This document shows, piece by piece, positions 1 through 7,887 of a stretch of DNA of 64,000 nt. The stretch is taken from positions 310,001 to 374,000 of the forward strand of contig NZ_JAMBNV010000001.1 of assembly GCF_023715245.1 (NCBI RefSeq). Direction: 5' to 3'. The translations under genes were made by a program, and so were the position numbers. Position 1 is the stretch's first letter, and each line of letters starts with the position of its first letter. The notes under the pieces were generated by a model that did no database searches, had not been told where the DNA came from, and saw nothing but the letters and a program-made list of their open reading frames with translations. This DNA comes from Sporosarcina luteola. Lineage in GTDB: Bacteria > Bacillota > Bacilli > Bacillales_A > Planococcaceae.

Positions 1-160
1 TATTTAATCTAGTGAGATACTATTCCTACGTGATTTTCCATACGATACGATTTTTGTGCTCAAGCCCCAACCGAATTTCTAAGCTTAGATAATGGTTAAA
101 CTAACCTCTTTAGTTCACTAAGGAAAAGGGCTTTAGGCTTTACCCCGTCAACAACCGAAC

Positions 161-187
161 GCGCTACAGTCTGGTAGGCGCTTTTTT
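161..187 (+). terminator. Rho-independent terminator
   Basis: GCGCTAC and GTAGGCGC arms with one bulge around a short loop, followed by seven T residues. It probably ends a transcript that enters from left of the window. The remaining bases of 1-286 show no convincing gene. Confidence 0.6.
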
Positions 188-286
188 TATTTGCTTGGTC
201 AATGTGCAGGGCACATAAGCATGCAAAGATGAATATCTTAATGGCGAAGTCATTATGTTTACGGAGGAATCGTAATCGGATATTTT

Positions 287-1057
287 GTGAACGTAGATCA
301 AGGTGTAAATTTATTCGTTGAAGATCTTAACCCGAAAGGCAGCAAGACCATTGTATTTATACATGGCTGGCCATTGAGCCATAAACAGTTCGAATACCAG
401 TTTGATATTCTCCCATCAATGGGGTTTCGCTGTATCGGCATAGACTGGAGGGGCTTCGGAAATTCGGATAAACCTCTCGATGGCTATACGTTAGATAGAC
501 TAGCTGATGATATCCGTGCTGTTGTGGGTGCGCTACAACTAGAGAACTTTGCGCTTGTAGGCCACTCAACGGGTGGATCTATTGCGATTCGATATATGAC
601 GAGATATAACGGTTACGGAGTATCCCAGCTCGTACTTGTCGATGCGGCAGCTCCATTAGGATTCTCTGAAGAAACAGCCAATCGATATCTTACACAATCA
701 GTAAATGATCGCCCTAAAATGATGCAGGACGTCATAGATGGTTTTTTCTTTCAGTATATAACTAACCAATTCTCTGATTGGTTTTTTCAGATGGGTATGC
801 AGGCTGCAGGTTGGTCGACCGCTGCAATCATACAATTGTTAAGAGATTTGAATTTGTATAAAGACCTATCGGAAATTAGTGCCCCCACGTTAATCATTCA
901 TGGTATTCATGACAAAGTAATTCCATTTTCACAAGCAAAGGAGGTAAATGAACTTATTCCGAATTCGCGGCTAATCTCATTCAAATATAGTGGTCATGGC
1001 GCTTTCTGGGAAGAACGCGATAAGTTCAATCGGTTGTTGACACAATTCATTCGATAG
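287..1057 (+). CDS. Alpha/beta hydrolase fold protein
   Basis: A 256-residue soluble hydrolase. The oxyanion region FIHGWPL lies near residue 24-30, the nucleophile elbow GHSTG places Ser94, the acid is probably Asp209 in HGIHDK, and His237 lies in SGHGAFW, so the catalytic triad is complete. This is a haloperoxidase, esterase or epoxide-hydrolase type fold and the substrate cannot be read from sequence. The start is GTG at 287. A GGAGG lies at 263-267, which is 19 bases away and longer than usual, so the start is not certain. It is followed closely by an amidase-like gene that lacks its own clear ribosome binding site. Confidence 0.85.
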   Translation: MNVDQGVNLFVEDLNPKGSKTIVFIHGWPLSHKQFEYQFDILPSMGFRCIGIDWRGFGNSDKPLDGYTLDRLADDIRAVVGALQLENFALVGHSTGGSIAIRYMTRYNGYGVSQLVLVDAAAPLGFSEETANRYLTQSVNDRPKMMQDVIDGFFFQYITNQFSDWFFQMGMQAAGWSTAAIIQLLRDLNLYKDLSEISAPTLIIHGIHDKVIPFSQAKEVNELIPNSRLISFKYSGHGAFWEERDKFNRLLTQFIR

Positions 1058-1089
1058 TAAACTCATGCTACTCTACTCGTTTTCATACG

Positions 1090-1599
1090 ATGAGACACGG
1101 GGGTGTTCATGAATTGTATAACCGGGAAGCAGCGGTCAGGTATGCGGATGAATGGTGGAATCGCAGGAATCCGGCCTATCCTGCATTCGATGTCGACTGT
1201 ACGAGTTATATTTCACAATGTCTACGCGCTGGCGGGGCGCCGATGTATGGGTATCCAAACCGCGAACGTGGCTGGTGGCTAAAAGGGGGGACGTGGAGCT
1301 TCAGTTGGTCGGTTGCACATTCAATGCGATGGTATTTGGCGGGTTCCAAGAAGGGATTGACTGCGCGACAAGTCTCTTCGCCTGAGGAGCTAGATCTAGG
1401 TGATGTCATTTGCTATGACTTCCAAGGGGACGGACGATTCGACCATACAACGATCGTCACGGCGAAGGACGGCGCCATGCCTCTTGTCAATGCTCATACG
1501 TATGATGCGTACCATCGGACATGGGATTATAAAGACTCCTATGCATGGCGGGAAAATGCGAAGTATGTCTTCTTTAAAATCAATGATTATTTCACGTGA
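1090..1599 (+). CDS. Amidase-domain (NlpC/CHAP-like) protein, probably N-terminally shortened
   Basis: A 169-residue protein matching the putative amidase domain found in Bacillales proteins such as YhbB (family recognised from pattern, not searched). Cys37 in DVDCTSY, His119 in FDHTTIV and the PLVNAHT segment look like the catalytic site of a papain-fold cell-wall amidase. Relatives usually carry an N-terminal region ahead of this domain. Here the protein begins directly at the domain, no good ribosome binding site precedes ATG 1090, and the same frame is open upstream to 1024 without a start codon. It may be a short functional form or a truncated remnant. No signal peptide is seen. Confidence 0.65.
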   Translation: MRHGGVHELYNREAAVRYADEWWNRRNPAYPAFDVDCTSYISQCLRAGGAPMYGYPNRERGWWLKGGTWSFSWSVAHSMRWYLAGSKKGLTARQVSSPEELDLGDVICYDFQGDGRFDHTTIVTAKDGAMPLVNAHTYDAYHRTWDYKDSYAWRENAKYVFFKINDYFT

Positions 1600-1604
1600 A
1601 GCGG

Positions 1605-1643
1605 AAAAAGACGGAGCCATTCATTCAGGCAATCCGTCTTTTT
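1605..1643. terminator. Bidirectional terminator
   Basis: Perfect inverted repeat AAAAAGACGGA / TCCGTCTTTTT between convergent genes. It can end both transcripts and overlaps the last codon of the methyltransferase on the minus strand. Confidence 0.8.
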
Positions 1644-2241
1644 ATATTTTTTTACTTGTGGAAATAAACATAGATGCATCTTCATGCACAAAAATACGTT
1701 CTCCATGATGGAAAGTCTTCATGTCAATTGATGTAAACCCAACATCGGACAACCTTTTCTGCAGTTCTTCATGCGAGAAGCCGTTATGAATTTTCGGGTG
1801 ATTCACATTATCGTTTTTGTCAAAATCAATAATGATCAGTTTTCCGCCATCGTTTAAAATATTGAAAAGTTCTTTAAGGATTTTTTCGGTATTCGGAATA
1901 TGAAGGAGGACGAGAGACAGTAAAATGATGTCGGCCTTTAGTTCAGGAGTTTCTTGAGTGAAATCGGAAAATAGAACTTTTGAGTTGGTGATCCTATTGC
2001 GAGAAATTTTAGCTTCCGCAACCTCCAACATTTTTTTGGAAGAATCGACCAACAAAACAGAATCCACTAAGTCTGCTAGTTCCAAACTGACCAAGCCAGT
2101 ACCACTGCCATAGTCTAGTAAAGATTTTGATGTGCTATTTTGTAATTCTGGTCTTACTTCGTTAACAATCACTTTAGCTAATTCGATTCTTTCTTCTGTA
2201 TCATACCTTTTTGCCATCTGTTCAAAAACGTTATTTTCCAT
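1642..2241 (-). CDS. Class I SAM-dependent methyltransferase
   Basis: A 199-residue protein with a classic Rossmann methyltransferase core. Motif I is LLDYGSGTG at residues 41-49. Acidic residues follow at strand two (LLVDSSKKM), and the ADIILLSLVLLHI segment corresponds to motif IV. It resembles small UbiE/YrrT-like enzymes, and the substrate is unknown. ATG 2241 is preceded by GAGGAG at good spacing. It is monocistronic, facing away from DegV but on the same strand, with a terminator between the two. Confidence 0.85.
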   Translation of the reverse strand: MENNVFEQMAKRYDTEERIELAKVIVNEVRPELQNSTSKSLLDYGSGTGLVSLELADLVDSVLLVDSSKKMLEVAEAKISRNRITNSKVLFSDFTQETPELKADIILLSLVLLHIPNTEKILKELFNILNDGGKLIIIDFDKNDNVNHPKIHNGFSHEELQKRLSDVGFTSIDMKTFHHGERIFVHEDASMFISTSKKI

Positions 2242-2309
2242 TTATTCTGCTCCTCTTCATAATTAAATTCAGCTACATAATGGATATTATAGCAAGGGTC
2301 TCGATAACA

Positions 2310-2343
2310 AAACACCTCTTCCCGGCATAATCAGGAAGAGGCT
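2310..2343 (-). terminator. Terminator after degV-family gene
   Basis: CCTCTTCC and GGAAGAGG arms around an 11-base loop. Read on the minus strand it is followed by a T-rich tail. Confidence 0.6.
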
Positions 2344-2378
2344 ATATTAAGAATGATCACGTTTAAATTTTTCTATGT

Positions 2379-3224
2379 TTATTCATACCACAACATTGCA
2401 ATTGTCCCTTCGCCTGCATGAACGGCGAGGGTGGAGCTAATGTCGCCGATTTCCACGCTAAGCCCCGGCACTTGGCTGAGAATCAAATCTTTCAATTGCT
2501 TTGCCTGTTCCGGTACATTGCCTTGCATTAAATACACATTTCCTTTGCCTTTCGGATGGCCTTCTGCAACCTTATCGACTAAATACTGTAGCGCCTTTTT
2601 TTCCGAACGGACTTTATCAATCGCTTCCAATCTCCCATCAGACGTGATTTGGATGATCGGCTTCACTTTCAACAAGCTGCCGAGGAAGAATTGGACGCCA
2701 CTCATTCGGCCGCCTTTGTACAACTGTTCCAGTTGGCCGATGTAAATGAAATTCTTGAATGTTGACGTCATTTTTTCGAGCTGTTCTTTGATTTCCGGTA
2801 CGGATGCTCCTTCGTTTTGCAAATTCATCCCTTTCTCTATCAACCCGGTAATCCCATATGACAAGGAGAGGGAATCGATAAAGGTGATAGGGAAGCCCGC
2901 GATATCAGCGCCAGCCATGGAAGAGGAGAGAGTGCCGCTCAACTTGGCTGACACATGGATTGCGATTGCTTGCTCATAGTTTTCCGCAATCTTTTTAAAC
3001 TGCTCGGCAAATTCACCGGCTGACGGTTGGGATGTCTTTGGAAACTCCGTCGCGTTCTTAATGTTTTCGTATAATTGTGTTGGTGTCAGGTCAACACCAT
3101 CGACAAATTGCTTTTCCCCAAAATGTATATTCAACGGAATCGAATAGAAATCAGGGTGATTTTTCAGTTCTTCTGAAATATAGGCAGTGCTGTCTGTTAT
3201 CCATGCTATCGGCTTTTTTGTCAT
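2379..3224 (-). CDS. DegV family fatty-acid-binding protein
   Basis: 281 residues, the normal length of the DegV (EDD fold) family. The N-terminal ITDSTAYI segment and the HVSAKLSGTLSSS segment match the two conserved DegV motifs. These proteins bind a single fatty acid and, in Gram-positive bacteria, can act as FakB subunits presenting fatty acids to the kinase FakA. No FakA gene is present nearby, so the partner is inferred only. ATG 3224 has AAAGGATG upstream at suitable spacing. Confidence 0.9.
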   Translation of the reverse strand: MTKKPIAWITDSTAYISEELKNHPDFYSIPLNIHFGEKQFVDGVDLTPTQLYENIKNATEFPKTSQPSAGEFAEQFKKIAENYEQAIAIHVSAKLSGTLSSSMAGADIAGFPITFIDSLSLSYGITGLIEKGMNLQNEGASVPEIKEQLEKMTSTFKNFIYIGQLEQLYKGGRMSGVQFFLGSLLKVKPIIQITSDGRLEAIDKVRSEKKALQYLVDKVAEGHPKGKGNVYLMQGNVPEQAKQLKDLILSQVPGLSVEIGDISSTLAVHAGEGTIAMLWYE

Positions 3225-3403
3225 TTGGCAGTCATCCTTTTCTAAACATTCGCTTCTTTCATTACTATACTACAGAAAGTAATCCTGCGGAATACAAATA
3301 GGATTAAAATTTGGAAGATCATTGAAACTGACGAGGATTTCCCTAGTCGCTCGCTTTTCGTGTATAATGGTCGACAGTATGATACAAAGGGGAGTTCATA
3401 ATT

Positions 3404-3997
3404 ATGAATGAACAAGCACTTTCGGTAAGAGAAGCAATCATTAACCGCCGCTCGGTTAAAAACTTTAATGGGCAACCGGTCGATCTTGAAAATATAATGT
3501 CCATCTTGGAAGATGCCAGATGGGCGCCGAACCATGGCTTACGTAATCCGTGGCGTTTCATCGTTGCCGCCAACCAGGAATACGTAAAGTTCCAGGATGT
3601 CCTAAGAGAATATGGCGTTCCTAAGTGGAAAGAGTTGTCTGAGGAGGACTTGGAGAAGCAAATGAAGAAGTTCCGCGCACCTGGAGCTGTCGTCTTCGTC
3701 GTCGTCAAAGAGGACGTACGCCAGAAGGAACGACTGGAAGATTTTGCAGCGGCAAGCGCATTAATTCAAAATGCGATGCTTCTTGCATGGGACCAGGGAA
3801 TCGGGACATGCTGGAAAACACCGCCATTCATCGACAATCCGAAATTCCGTGAAGAGCTTGGCGTAAAGTCTGGCGAGCGGATCATCAGCATGCTGCAATT
3901 CGGCTATTACGATGATATTCCAAAAAACCGTGTACGTACACCGCTTGAAGACATCGTCACGTTTTATGGTAAGGAAGATGAACAGGAAGAGGCATAA
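3404..3997 (+). CDS. Nitroreductase family protein (YdjA/YfkO-like)
   Basis: A 197-residue flavoprotein of the NfsB-like FMN fold. The RRSVKNF segment near residue 15 is the usual FMN phosphate-binding start. WAPNHGLRNPW near 45-55 and the GIGTCWKTP segment in the C-terminal half are typical of the YdjA subgroup. It is expected to be a cytosolic homodimer using NAD(P)H, with unknown physiological substrate. ATG 3404 has AAAGGGGAG just upstream. A strong terminator follows 6 bases after the stop. Confidence 0.88.
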   Translation: MNEQALSVREAIINRRSVKNFNGQPVDLENIMSILEDARWAPNHGLRNPWRFIVAANQEYVKFQDVLREYGVPKWKELSEEDLEKQMKKFRAPGAVVFVVVKEDVRQKERLEDFAAASALIQNAMLLAWDQGIGTCWKTPPFIDNPKFREELGVKSGERIISMLQFGYYDDIPKNRVRTPLEDIVTFYGKEDEQEEA

Positions 3998-4003
3998 GAT
4001 AAA

Positions 4004-4053
4004 AGAGCTGTCCAGAAAGTCGACTAATGACTTTCTGAGACAGCTCTATTTTT
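4004..4053 (+). terminator. Long hairpin terminator
   Basis: AGAGCTGTC/GACAGCTCT continued by CAGAAAGTC/GACTTTCTG, giving a stem of about 18 pairs, then ATTTTT. Confidence 0.85.
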
Positions 4054-4059
4054 AATGAA

Positions 4060-4125
4060 GGAGTGCCGCGCTCAAAATTCCAATTCCGCGCCCAAGACAA
4101 GCTGCTCTGCGCTCAAAGCCGCCTC
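4060..4125. repeat. Phased short-repeat array 1 (GCGCTCAAA type, 3 units)
   Basis: GCGCTCAAA, GCGCCCAAG and GCGCTCAAA begin at 4068, 4088 and 4109 (spacing 20 and 21). Smallest member of the intergenic array family described in the findings. It lies between convergent genes. Confidence 0.7.
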
Positions 4126-4135
4126 ATATTCAAAT

Positions 4136-5533
4136 TTATTTCTTCAAATCATCCTTCGAAAACTGAGCAAGCTCATAATAATAATCCCCAATAACGCGCA
4201 AGCCTTTATCGAAGTTCTCCAAATGGAAATGCTCGTTAGGGGCATGGAAATTCTCGCTCGACAGGCCGAATCCCATAAGGACAACCGGCAAATTCAAAAT
4301 TTCATCGAATGCTGCCACGATCGGAATCGACCCGCCCATTCGCGTAAAAGCGGTCGGCACATCATATACTTTTTCATATGACTTGCCTGCAGCTTGGATG
4401 GCTGGATGATCGAAAGGCGTGATAAAAGGCTTTCCTTTATCGAACTCGCTCACCGTCACCGATACACCGGCAGGTTTATGCTTTTCGATATGAGCCTTCA
4501 ATTTCTTTACGATGTCCTCCGGATCCTGGTCGGGAACGAGACGGCAAGTGATTTTTGCGCCGGCTTCAGATGGCAATACGGTTTTGATGCCTTCTCCTGA
4601 GAAGCCACCGAAGACGCCATTGACTTCCAAAGTAGGGCGTGTCCATGTCCGCTCCAAGTACGAATAGCCTTTTTCGCCGAATAGCTCGCCGACGCCGATT
4701 TCCTGCTTCAATGCATCCTCATCGAAGTTAAGTGCTTCGTACGCAGCACGTTCTTCATCCGCTAACGGACATACATCCTCGTAAAAACCGTCGACTGCAA
4801 TCGTCCCTTCCTTATCATGGAACGATGCGAGGATTTCGGAGATGGCGTGAATCGGATTTTGCACACCGCCTCCGTAAATACCTGAATGCAAATCGCCTTT
4901 TGCACCTCTGACGTCAATCTGGACGCCGGCAAGTCCCCGCAATCCGTAACAAATCGCTGGCTTTCCAGGTCCGTACATGCCGGTGTCGGAAATGACGATA
5001 ATATCGGCCGCCAATTTCTTTTTATTCTCCTCGATATATTTCTCGAGGTTCGGACTGCCGATTTCCTCTTCACCTTCAATGATGAATTTGACGTTCACCG
5101 GCAAGCTTCCGTTTTCATTCATGAGTGCTTCGACCGCTTTAATATGCATGAACACTTGGCCTTTGTCATCACTCGCCCCGCGCGCATACAATTTATTGTC
5201 GCGCACTTCGGGTTCGAACGGGCCGCTTTCCCATAGGTTCAACGGGTCGACAGGTTGGACGTCGTAGTGCCCATAAAACAGGATTGTCGGTTTTCCTTCC
5301 GCATGAAGCCAGTCCCCATAGACGACGGGATGTCCTTCCGTCTCATCTATCGACAGGTTTTCAAGCCCCGCCTGGCGGAATGAATCCTCTAACCATTCAG
5401 CCGCTTTTTGCATATCAGACTTATGCTCAGACAAAGCACTGATGCTAGGAATTCGAAGGAAATCTTTCAATTGCTCCAAATGCTCTTCCCGTTTAGATGT
5501 GAAGTACGTGTCTATTTTCTCCAACTGACTCAT
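4136..5533 (-). CDS. M20 family dipeptidase
   Basis: 465 residues, typical of the CNDP/PepV-like dipeptidases annotated in Bacillales. Metal ligands are visible: GHYDVQP gives His89 and Asp91, ARGASDDKG gives the bridging Asp122, and IEGEEEIGS supplies the catalytic and ligand glutamates at about 154-156. The second metal-proximal segment FTRMGGSIP sits near the C-terminus. A di-zinc cytosolic peptidase acting on dipeptides is expected. ATG 5533 is preceded by GAGGG. It is a single-gene unit converging on the nitroreductase. Confidence 0.92.
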   Translation of the reverse strand: MSQLEKIDTYFTSKREEHLEQLKDFLRIPSISALSEHKSDMQKAAEWLEDSFRQAGLENLSIDETEGHPVVYGDWLHAEGKPTILFYGHYDVQPVDPLNLWESGPFEPEVRDNKLYARGASDDKGQVFMHIKAVEALMNENGSLPVNVKFIIEGEEEIGSPNLEKYIEENKKKLAADIIVISDTGMYGPGKPAICYGLRGLAGVQIDVRGAKGDLHSGIYGGGVQNPIHAISEILASFHDKEGTIAVDGFYEDVCPLADEERAAYEALNFDEDALKQEIGVGELFGEKGYSYLERTWTRPTLEVNGVFGGFSGEGIKTVLPSEAGAKITCRLVPDQDPEDIVKKLKAHIEKHKPAGVSVTVSEFDKGKPFITPFDHPAIQAAGKSYEKVYDVPTAFTRMGGSIPIVAAFDEILNLPVVLMGFGLSSENFHAPNEHFHLENFDKGLRVIGDYYYELAQFSKDDLKK

Positions 5534-5701
5534 AGTGAATCCCTCATTTCAAAATTATTTCGTGAATGAAAGTATTATATCATGTTGGTAGGAATCAAGT
5601 TATTCAAAAGGACGGATTTGCTATGAGTATGTTATGATGATATGTAAAAGTTGCTAAATGAACGAACTGTTGAAGTACAGAAACTCCGGGAGGAATCACT
5701 T

Positions 5702-6949
5702 TTGTTTATAGCACTAGGGTTCTTTTTACTTATGTCGTTCTTCCTTTCAGGGAGTGAGACGGCCCTTACTGCGGTCAACCGCATGAAAGTTCAGCTTCGT
5801 GCTGAGCAAGGCGATCCGAAATCGATCAAGCTAAGAAACTTGATTTCGAAGCCGGATCGGATGATCACGGCCATCCTAATTGGAAACAACGTAGCAAATA
5901 TTATGATGCCGACAATTGTCACAATGATTGCAATCGATAGAGGTTTAAAAGTTGGGGTCATGACAGGAATTTTGACGGTCGTGCTCATCGTATTCGGGGA
6001 AGTGTTGCCGAAGACGATTGCAGCGACGTTTGCCGATCGGATTGCCTACGTCGTGGCGCCAACAATTTCGATATTCGTCGTACTGTTGACGCCATTGACG
6101 ATTCTCCTCTCTTTATTCACGAACATCTTCATACGTATCATTTCGAAAGGTGCTGTAACGGAAGCTACGTTGACGAAGGAAGAGCTCCGTTCAATGGTGG
6201 ACATCGCTTCGACGGAAGGGACATTTGAACAGGAGGAATCGCTCCGGTTGAAAGGTGTTCTCGATTTTCCGGAAAAAGACGTCTCTGATGTAATGGAAAC
6301 GCACCGCACCGATGTGATCGGGCTGCCGATTGAATCGACATACGAAGAAGTACGCGATACGATATTGGAATACTTCTATACACGTTATCCGATTTACGAA
6401 GAAAGCATCGATAAGGTCGTTGGGATTTTCTATTCGAAGACGTTGATCGAATGGTCCATGCATCCGGACAAGAAGCTTGCCGATTTAATGGATGAAGAGC
6501 CTTTATTCGTAGTCCAGACAGCAAGCGTCGAAAAAGTGTTCAAACTTATGCTTGCGAATAAAAAACATATGGCCATCGTGCTCGATGAATACGGCGGAAC
6601 GCTTGGTATCGTCACACAAGAGGATATTATCGAAGAGATGATCGGGCAGGATATCGAGGATGAAACCGACTTTGATGAAGAAGTGCTCGTCTATGAAAAG
6701 AACGAGGACCTGTTAATCTGTCATGGACGCCTTGAAATTGTCGACGCCATCGACTTGCTTGACGTCGAATTGCCGACCGACCACGAAACAATTGGCGGAT
6801 TCGTCATGCAAGAGCTCGGCCATGTACCTGAAGAAGGGGAACGTTTTACATACGAAAACCTGTACTTCGAAATCGAGGAAATGGATCGCAGCCGTATCGT
6901 TAAAATGAAGATCACGAAGCGGTATGATCAGGAAATTGTACAAGAATGA
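5702..6949 (+). CDS. CNNM/CorC-type transporter-associated membrane protein (hemolysin family, CBS domains)
   Basis: 415 residues from TTG 5702, chosen because GGGAGG at 5688-5693 lies 8 bases upstream and translation then begins directly at the first membrane helix (FIALGFFLLMSFF). The order is an N-terminal DUF21/CNNM membrane domain of about four helices to residue 160, with the conserved SGSETALTA segment. Two CBS motifs follow at about 190-310 (LDEYGGTLGIVTQEDIIEE in the second), then a C-terminal CorC/HlyC transporter-associated domain. Family members take part in magnesium or other cation homeostasis. A longer reading from 5651 is open but lacks a ribosome binding site. Confidence 0.9.
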   Translation: MFIALGFFLLMSFFLSGSETALTAVNRMKVQLRAEQGDPKSIKLRNLISKPDRMITAILIGNNVANIMMPTIVTMIAIDRGLKVGVMTGILTVVLIVFGEVLPKTIAATFADRIAYVVAPTISIFVVLLTPLTILLSLFTNIFIRIISKGAVTEATLTKEELRSMVDIASTEGTFEQEESLRLKGVLDFPEKDVSDVMETHRTDVIGLPIESTYEEVRDTILEYFYTRYPIYEESIDKVVGIFYSKTLIEWSMHPDKKLADLMDEEPLFVVQTASVEKVFKLMLANKKHMAIVLDEYGGTLGIVTQEDIIEEMIGQDIEDETDFDEEVLVYEKNEDLLICHGRLEIVDAIDLLDVELPTDHETIGGFVMQELGHVPEEGERFTYENLYFEIEEMDRSRIVKMKITKRYDQEIVQE

Positions 6950-6953
6950 CGAA

Positions 6954-6984
6954 CGCCCCGCAGAAAATTGCGGGGTGTTTTTTA
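6954..6984 (+). terminator. Rho-independent terminator
   Basis: CCCCGCA/TGCGGGG hairpin followed by GTTTTTTATT. Confidence 0.85.
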
Positions 6985-6990
6985 TTAGTG

Positions 6991-7012
6991 AAACTTACAA
7001 CTTTGTAAGTTT
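6991..7012. promoter_or_regulatory. 22-bp perfect palindrome upstream of the ECF sigma gene
   Basis: Two 10-bp arms, AAACTTACAA and TTGTAAGTTT, are separated by CT. It lies 80 bases ahead of the sigma factor start, after a terminator, and so probably within its promoter. The preceding GTGAAAC at 6988-6994 resembles an ECF -35 element. The shape is that of a dimeric repressor operator of TetR, MarR or HxlR type, and the regulator is unknown. Confidence 0.55.
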
Positions 7013-7092
7013 AGTGAAAGGCAAGTCGATAGTTTGTAATGGAAGATTCCTTGATAATAAGGACAACAGTTACAAAACGGAGGAGTTATCAT

Positions 7093-7638
7093 ATGAAAAT
7101 CGACTTGACAGAGCTATATGATGAATATGGCCGTTACATATATCATTTATGTTTGAAATTGACTCGCAATAAAGAGGAAGCTGAAGACCTCATGCAAGAC
7201 GTATGGGTCAAGGTTGTCCGCTACAGCGGGAAGATGGACAGTGTAGATCGCATGAAGGCTTGGCTGACGACAATTTGCATGAATACATTCCGCGACCGTT
7301 ATCGCAAGGATGTCAGAAGAAGCAAACACGTTATGAACCAACCTGAAACATTGGACGTTCCGATACTCGATTTGGTTCCCAGCGACAATCCGACACCGAG
7401 CGAATTGATCGAACAAAACGACATCCAGCTCATGGTGCAGCAGAAAATTGGCGAATTGGACAGCATTTACCGGACAACAATCGAATACTTTTACGTCTAC
7501 CAATATTCGTTGATCGAAATCGCCGAATTGATGAAAGTATCGATCGGCACAGTGAAATCCCGTCTGTTCCGTGCGAAGAAGTACTTGAAGGAATTAATGA
7601 TGGACGACACAACAGTGAGGGAATACGTCACTGCTTAA
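7093..7638 (+). CDS. ECF-type RNA polymerase sigma factor, no adjacent anti-sigma
   Basis: 181 residues from ATG 7093, preceded by CGGAGGAG at 7078-7085. An upstream in-frame ATG at 7039 lacks such a site. Region 2 covers about residues 5-70 (YDEYGRYIYHLCLKLTRNKEEAEDLMQD split over 2.1-2.2). Region 4 with its helix-turn-helix covers about 120-170 (SLIEIAELMKVSIGTVKSRLFRAK). It directs polymerase to a small regulon that cannot be read here. ECF genes normally sit next to a membrane anti-sigma factor, and the next gene here is a phospholipase D-like protein beyond a terminator and an array, so control is probably transcriptional (see the palindrome). Confidence 0.88.
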   Translation: MKIDLTELYDEYGRYIYHLCLKLTRNKEEAEDLMQDVWVKVVRYSGKMDSVDRMKAWLTTICMNTFRDRYRKDVRRSKHVMNQPETLDVPILDLVPSDNPTPSELIEQNDIQLMVQQKIGELDSIYRTTIEYFYVYQYSLIEIAELMKVSIGTVKSRLFRAKKYLKELMMDDTTVREYVTA

Positions 7639-7649
7639 TCGGATAAATG

Positions 7650-7678
7650 AAAAATGCCTCTTACACGGGGCATTTTTT
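7650..7678 (+). terminator. Rho-independent terminator
   Basis: AAAAATGCC / GGGCATTTTTT stem-loop directly after the sigma factor gene. Confidence 0.8.
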
Positions 7679-7680
7679 AT

Positions 7681-7820
7681 TTTATTCGTATTTGTGAGAG
7701 TTTATGGACGTTTACAGCGGTTTATGCGCATCTATACCGATTTATACGCTTTTATAATGATTTATGGACTTCTGTGAGGAGTTATGCGTTATTGGAGAAG
7801 TTTATGCGCTCTTGAAGTGG
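7681..7820. repeat. Phased repeat array 2 (TTTATGCG type, 7 units of exactly 20 bp)
   Basis: TTTATTCG, TTTATGGA, TTTATGCG, TTTATACG, TTTATGGA, GTTATGCG and TTTATGCG begin at 7681, 7701, 7721, 7741, 7761, 7781 and 7801. The first 8 positions are conserved and the remaining 12 vary. It fills the gap between two plus-strand genes. Confidence 0.9.
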
Positions 7821-7887
7821 AATTAGTAGTTTGCATCAAGCCAGTTAGGGGAACTTGTAAAGGCAAGTAGAATACGGGGTTGATTGA

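Noticed and set aside
5651..5701. Longer N-terminus of the CNNM/CBS protein
   Set aside because: The upstream frame is open, but the Shine-Dalgarno at 5688-5693 lies inside it and points to TTG 5702, which begins directly at the first membrane helix.
7681..7820. CRISPR array
   Set aside because: The conserved word is only 8 bp, the gap between copies is about 12 bp, no dyad repeat of 24-40 bp is seen and no cas genes occur in the window. The same holds for the other 14 arrays.
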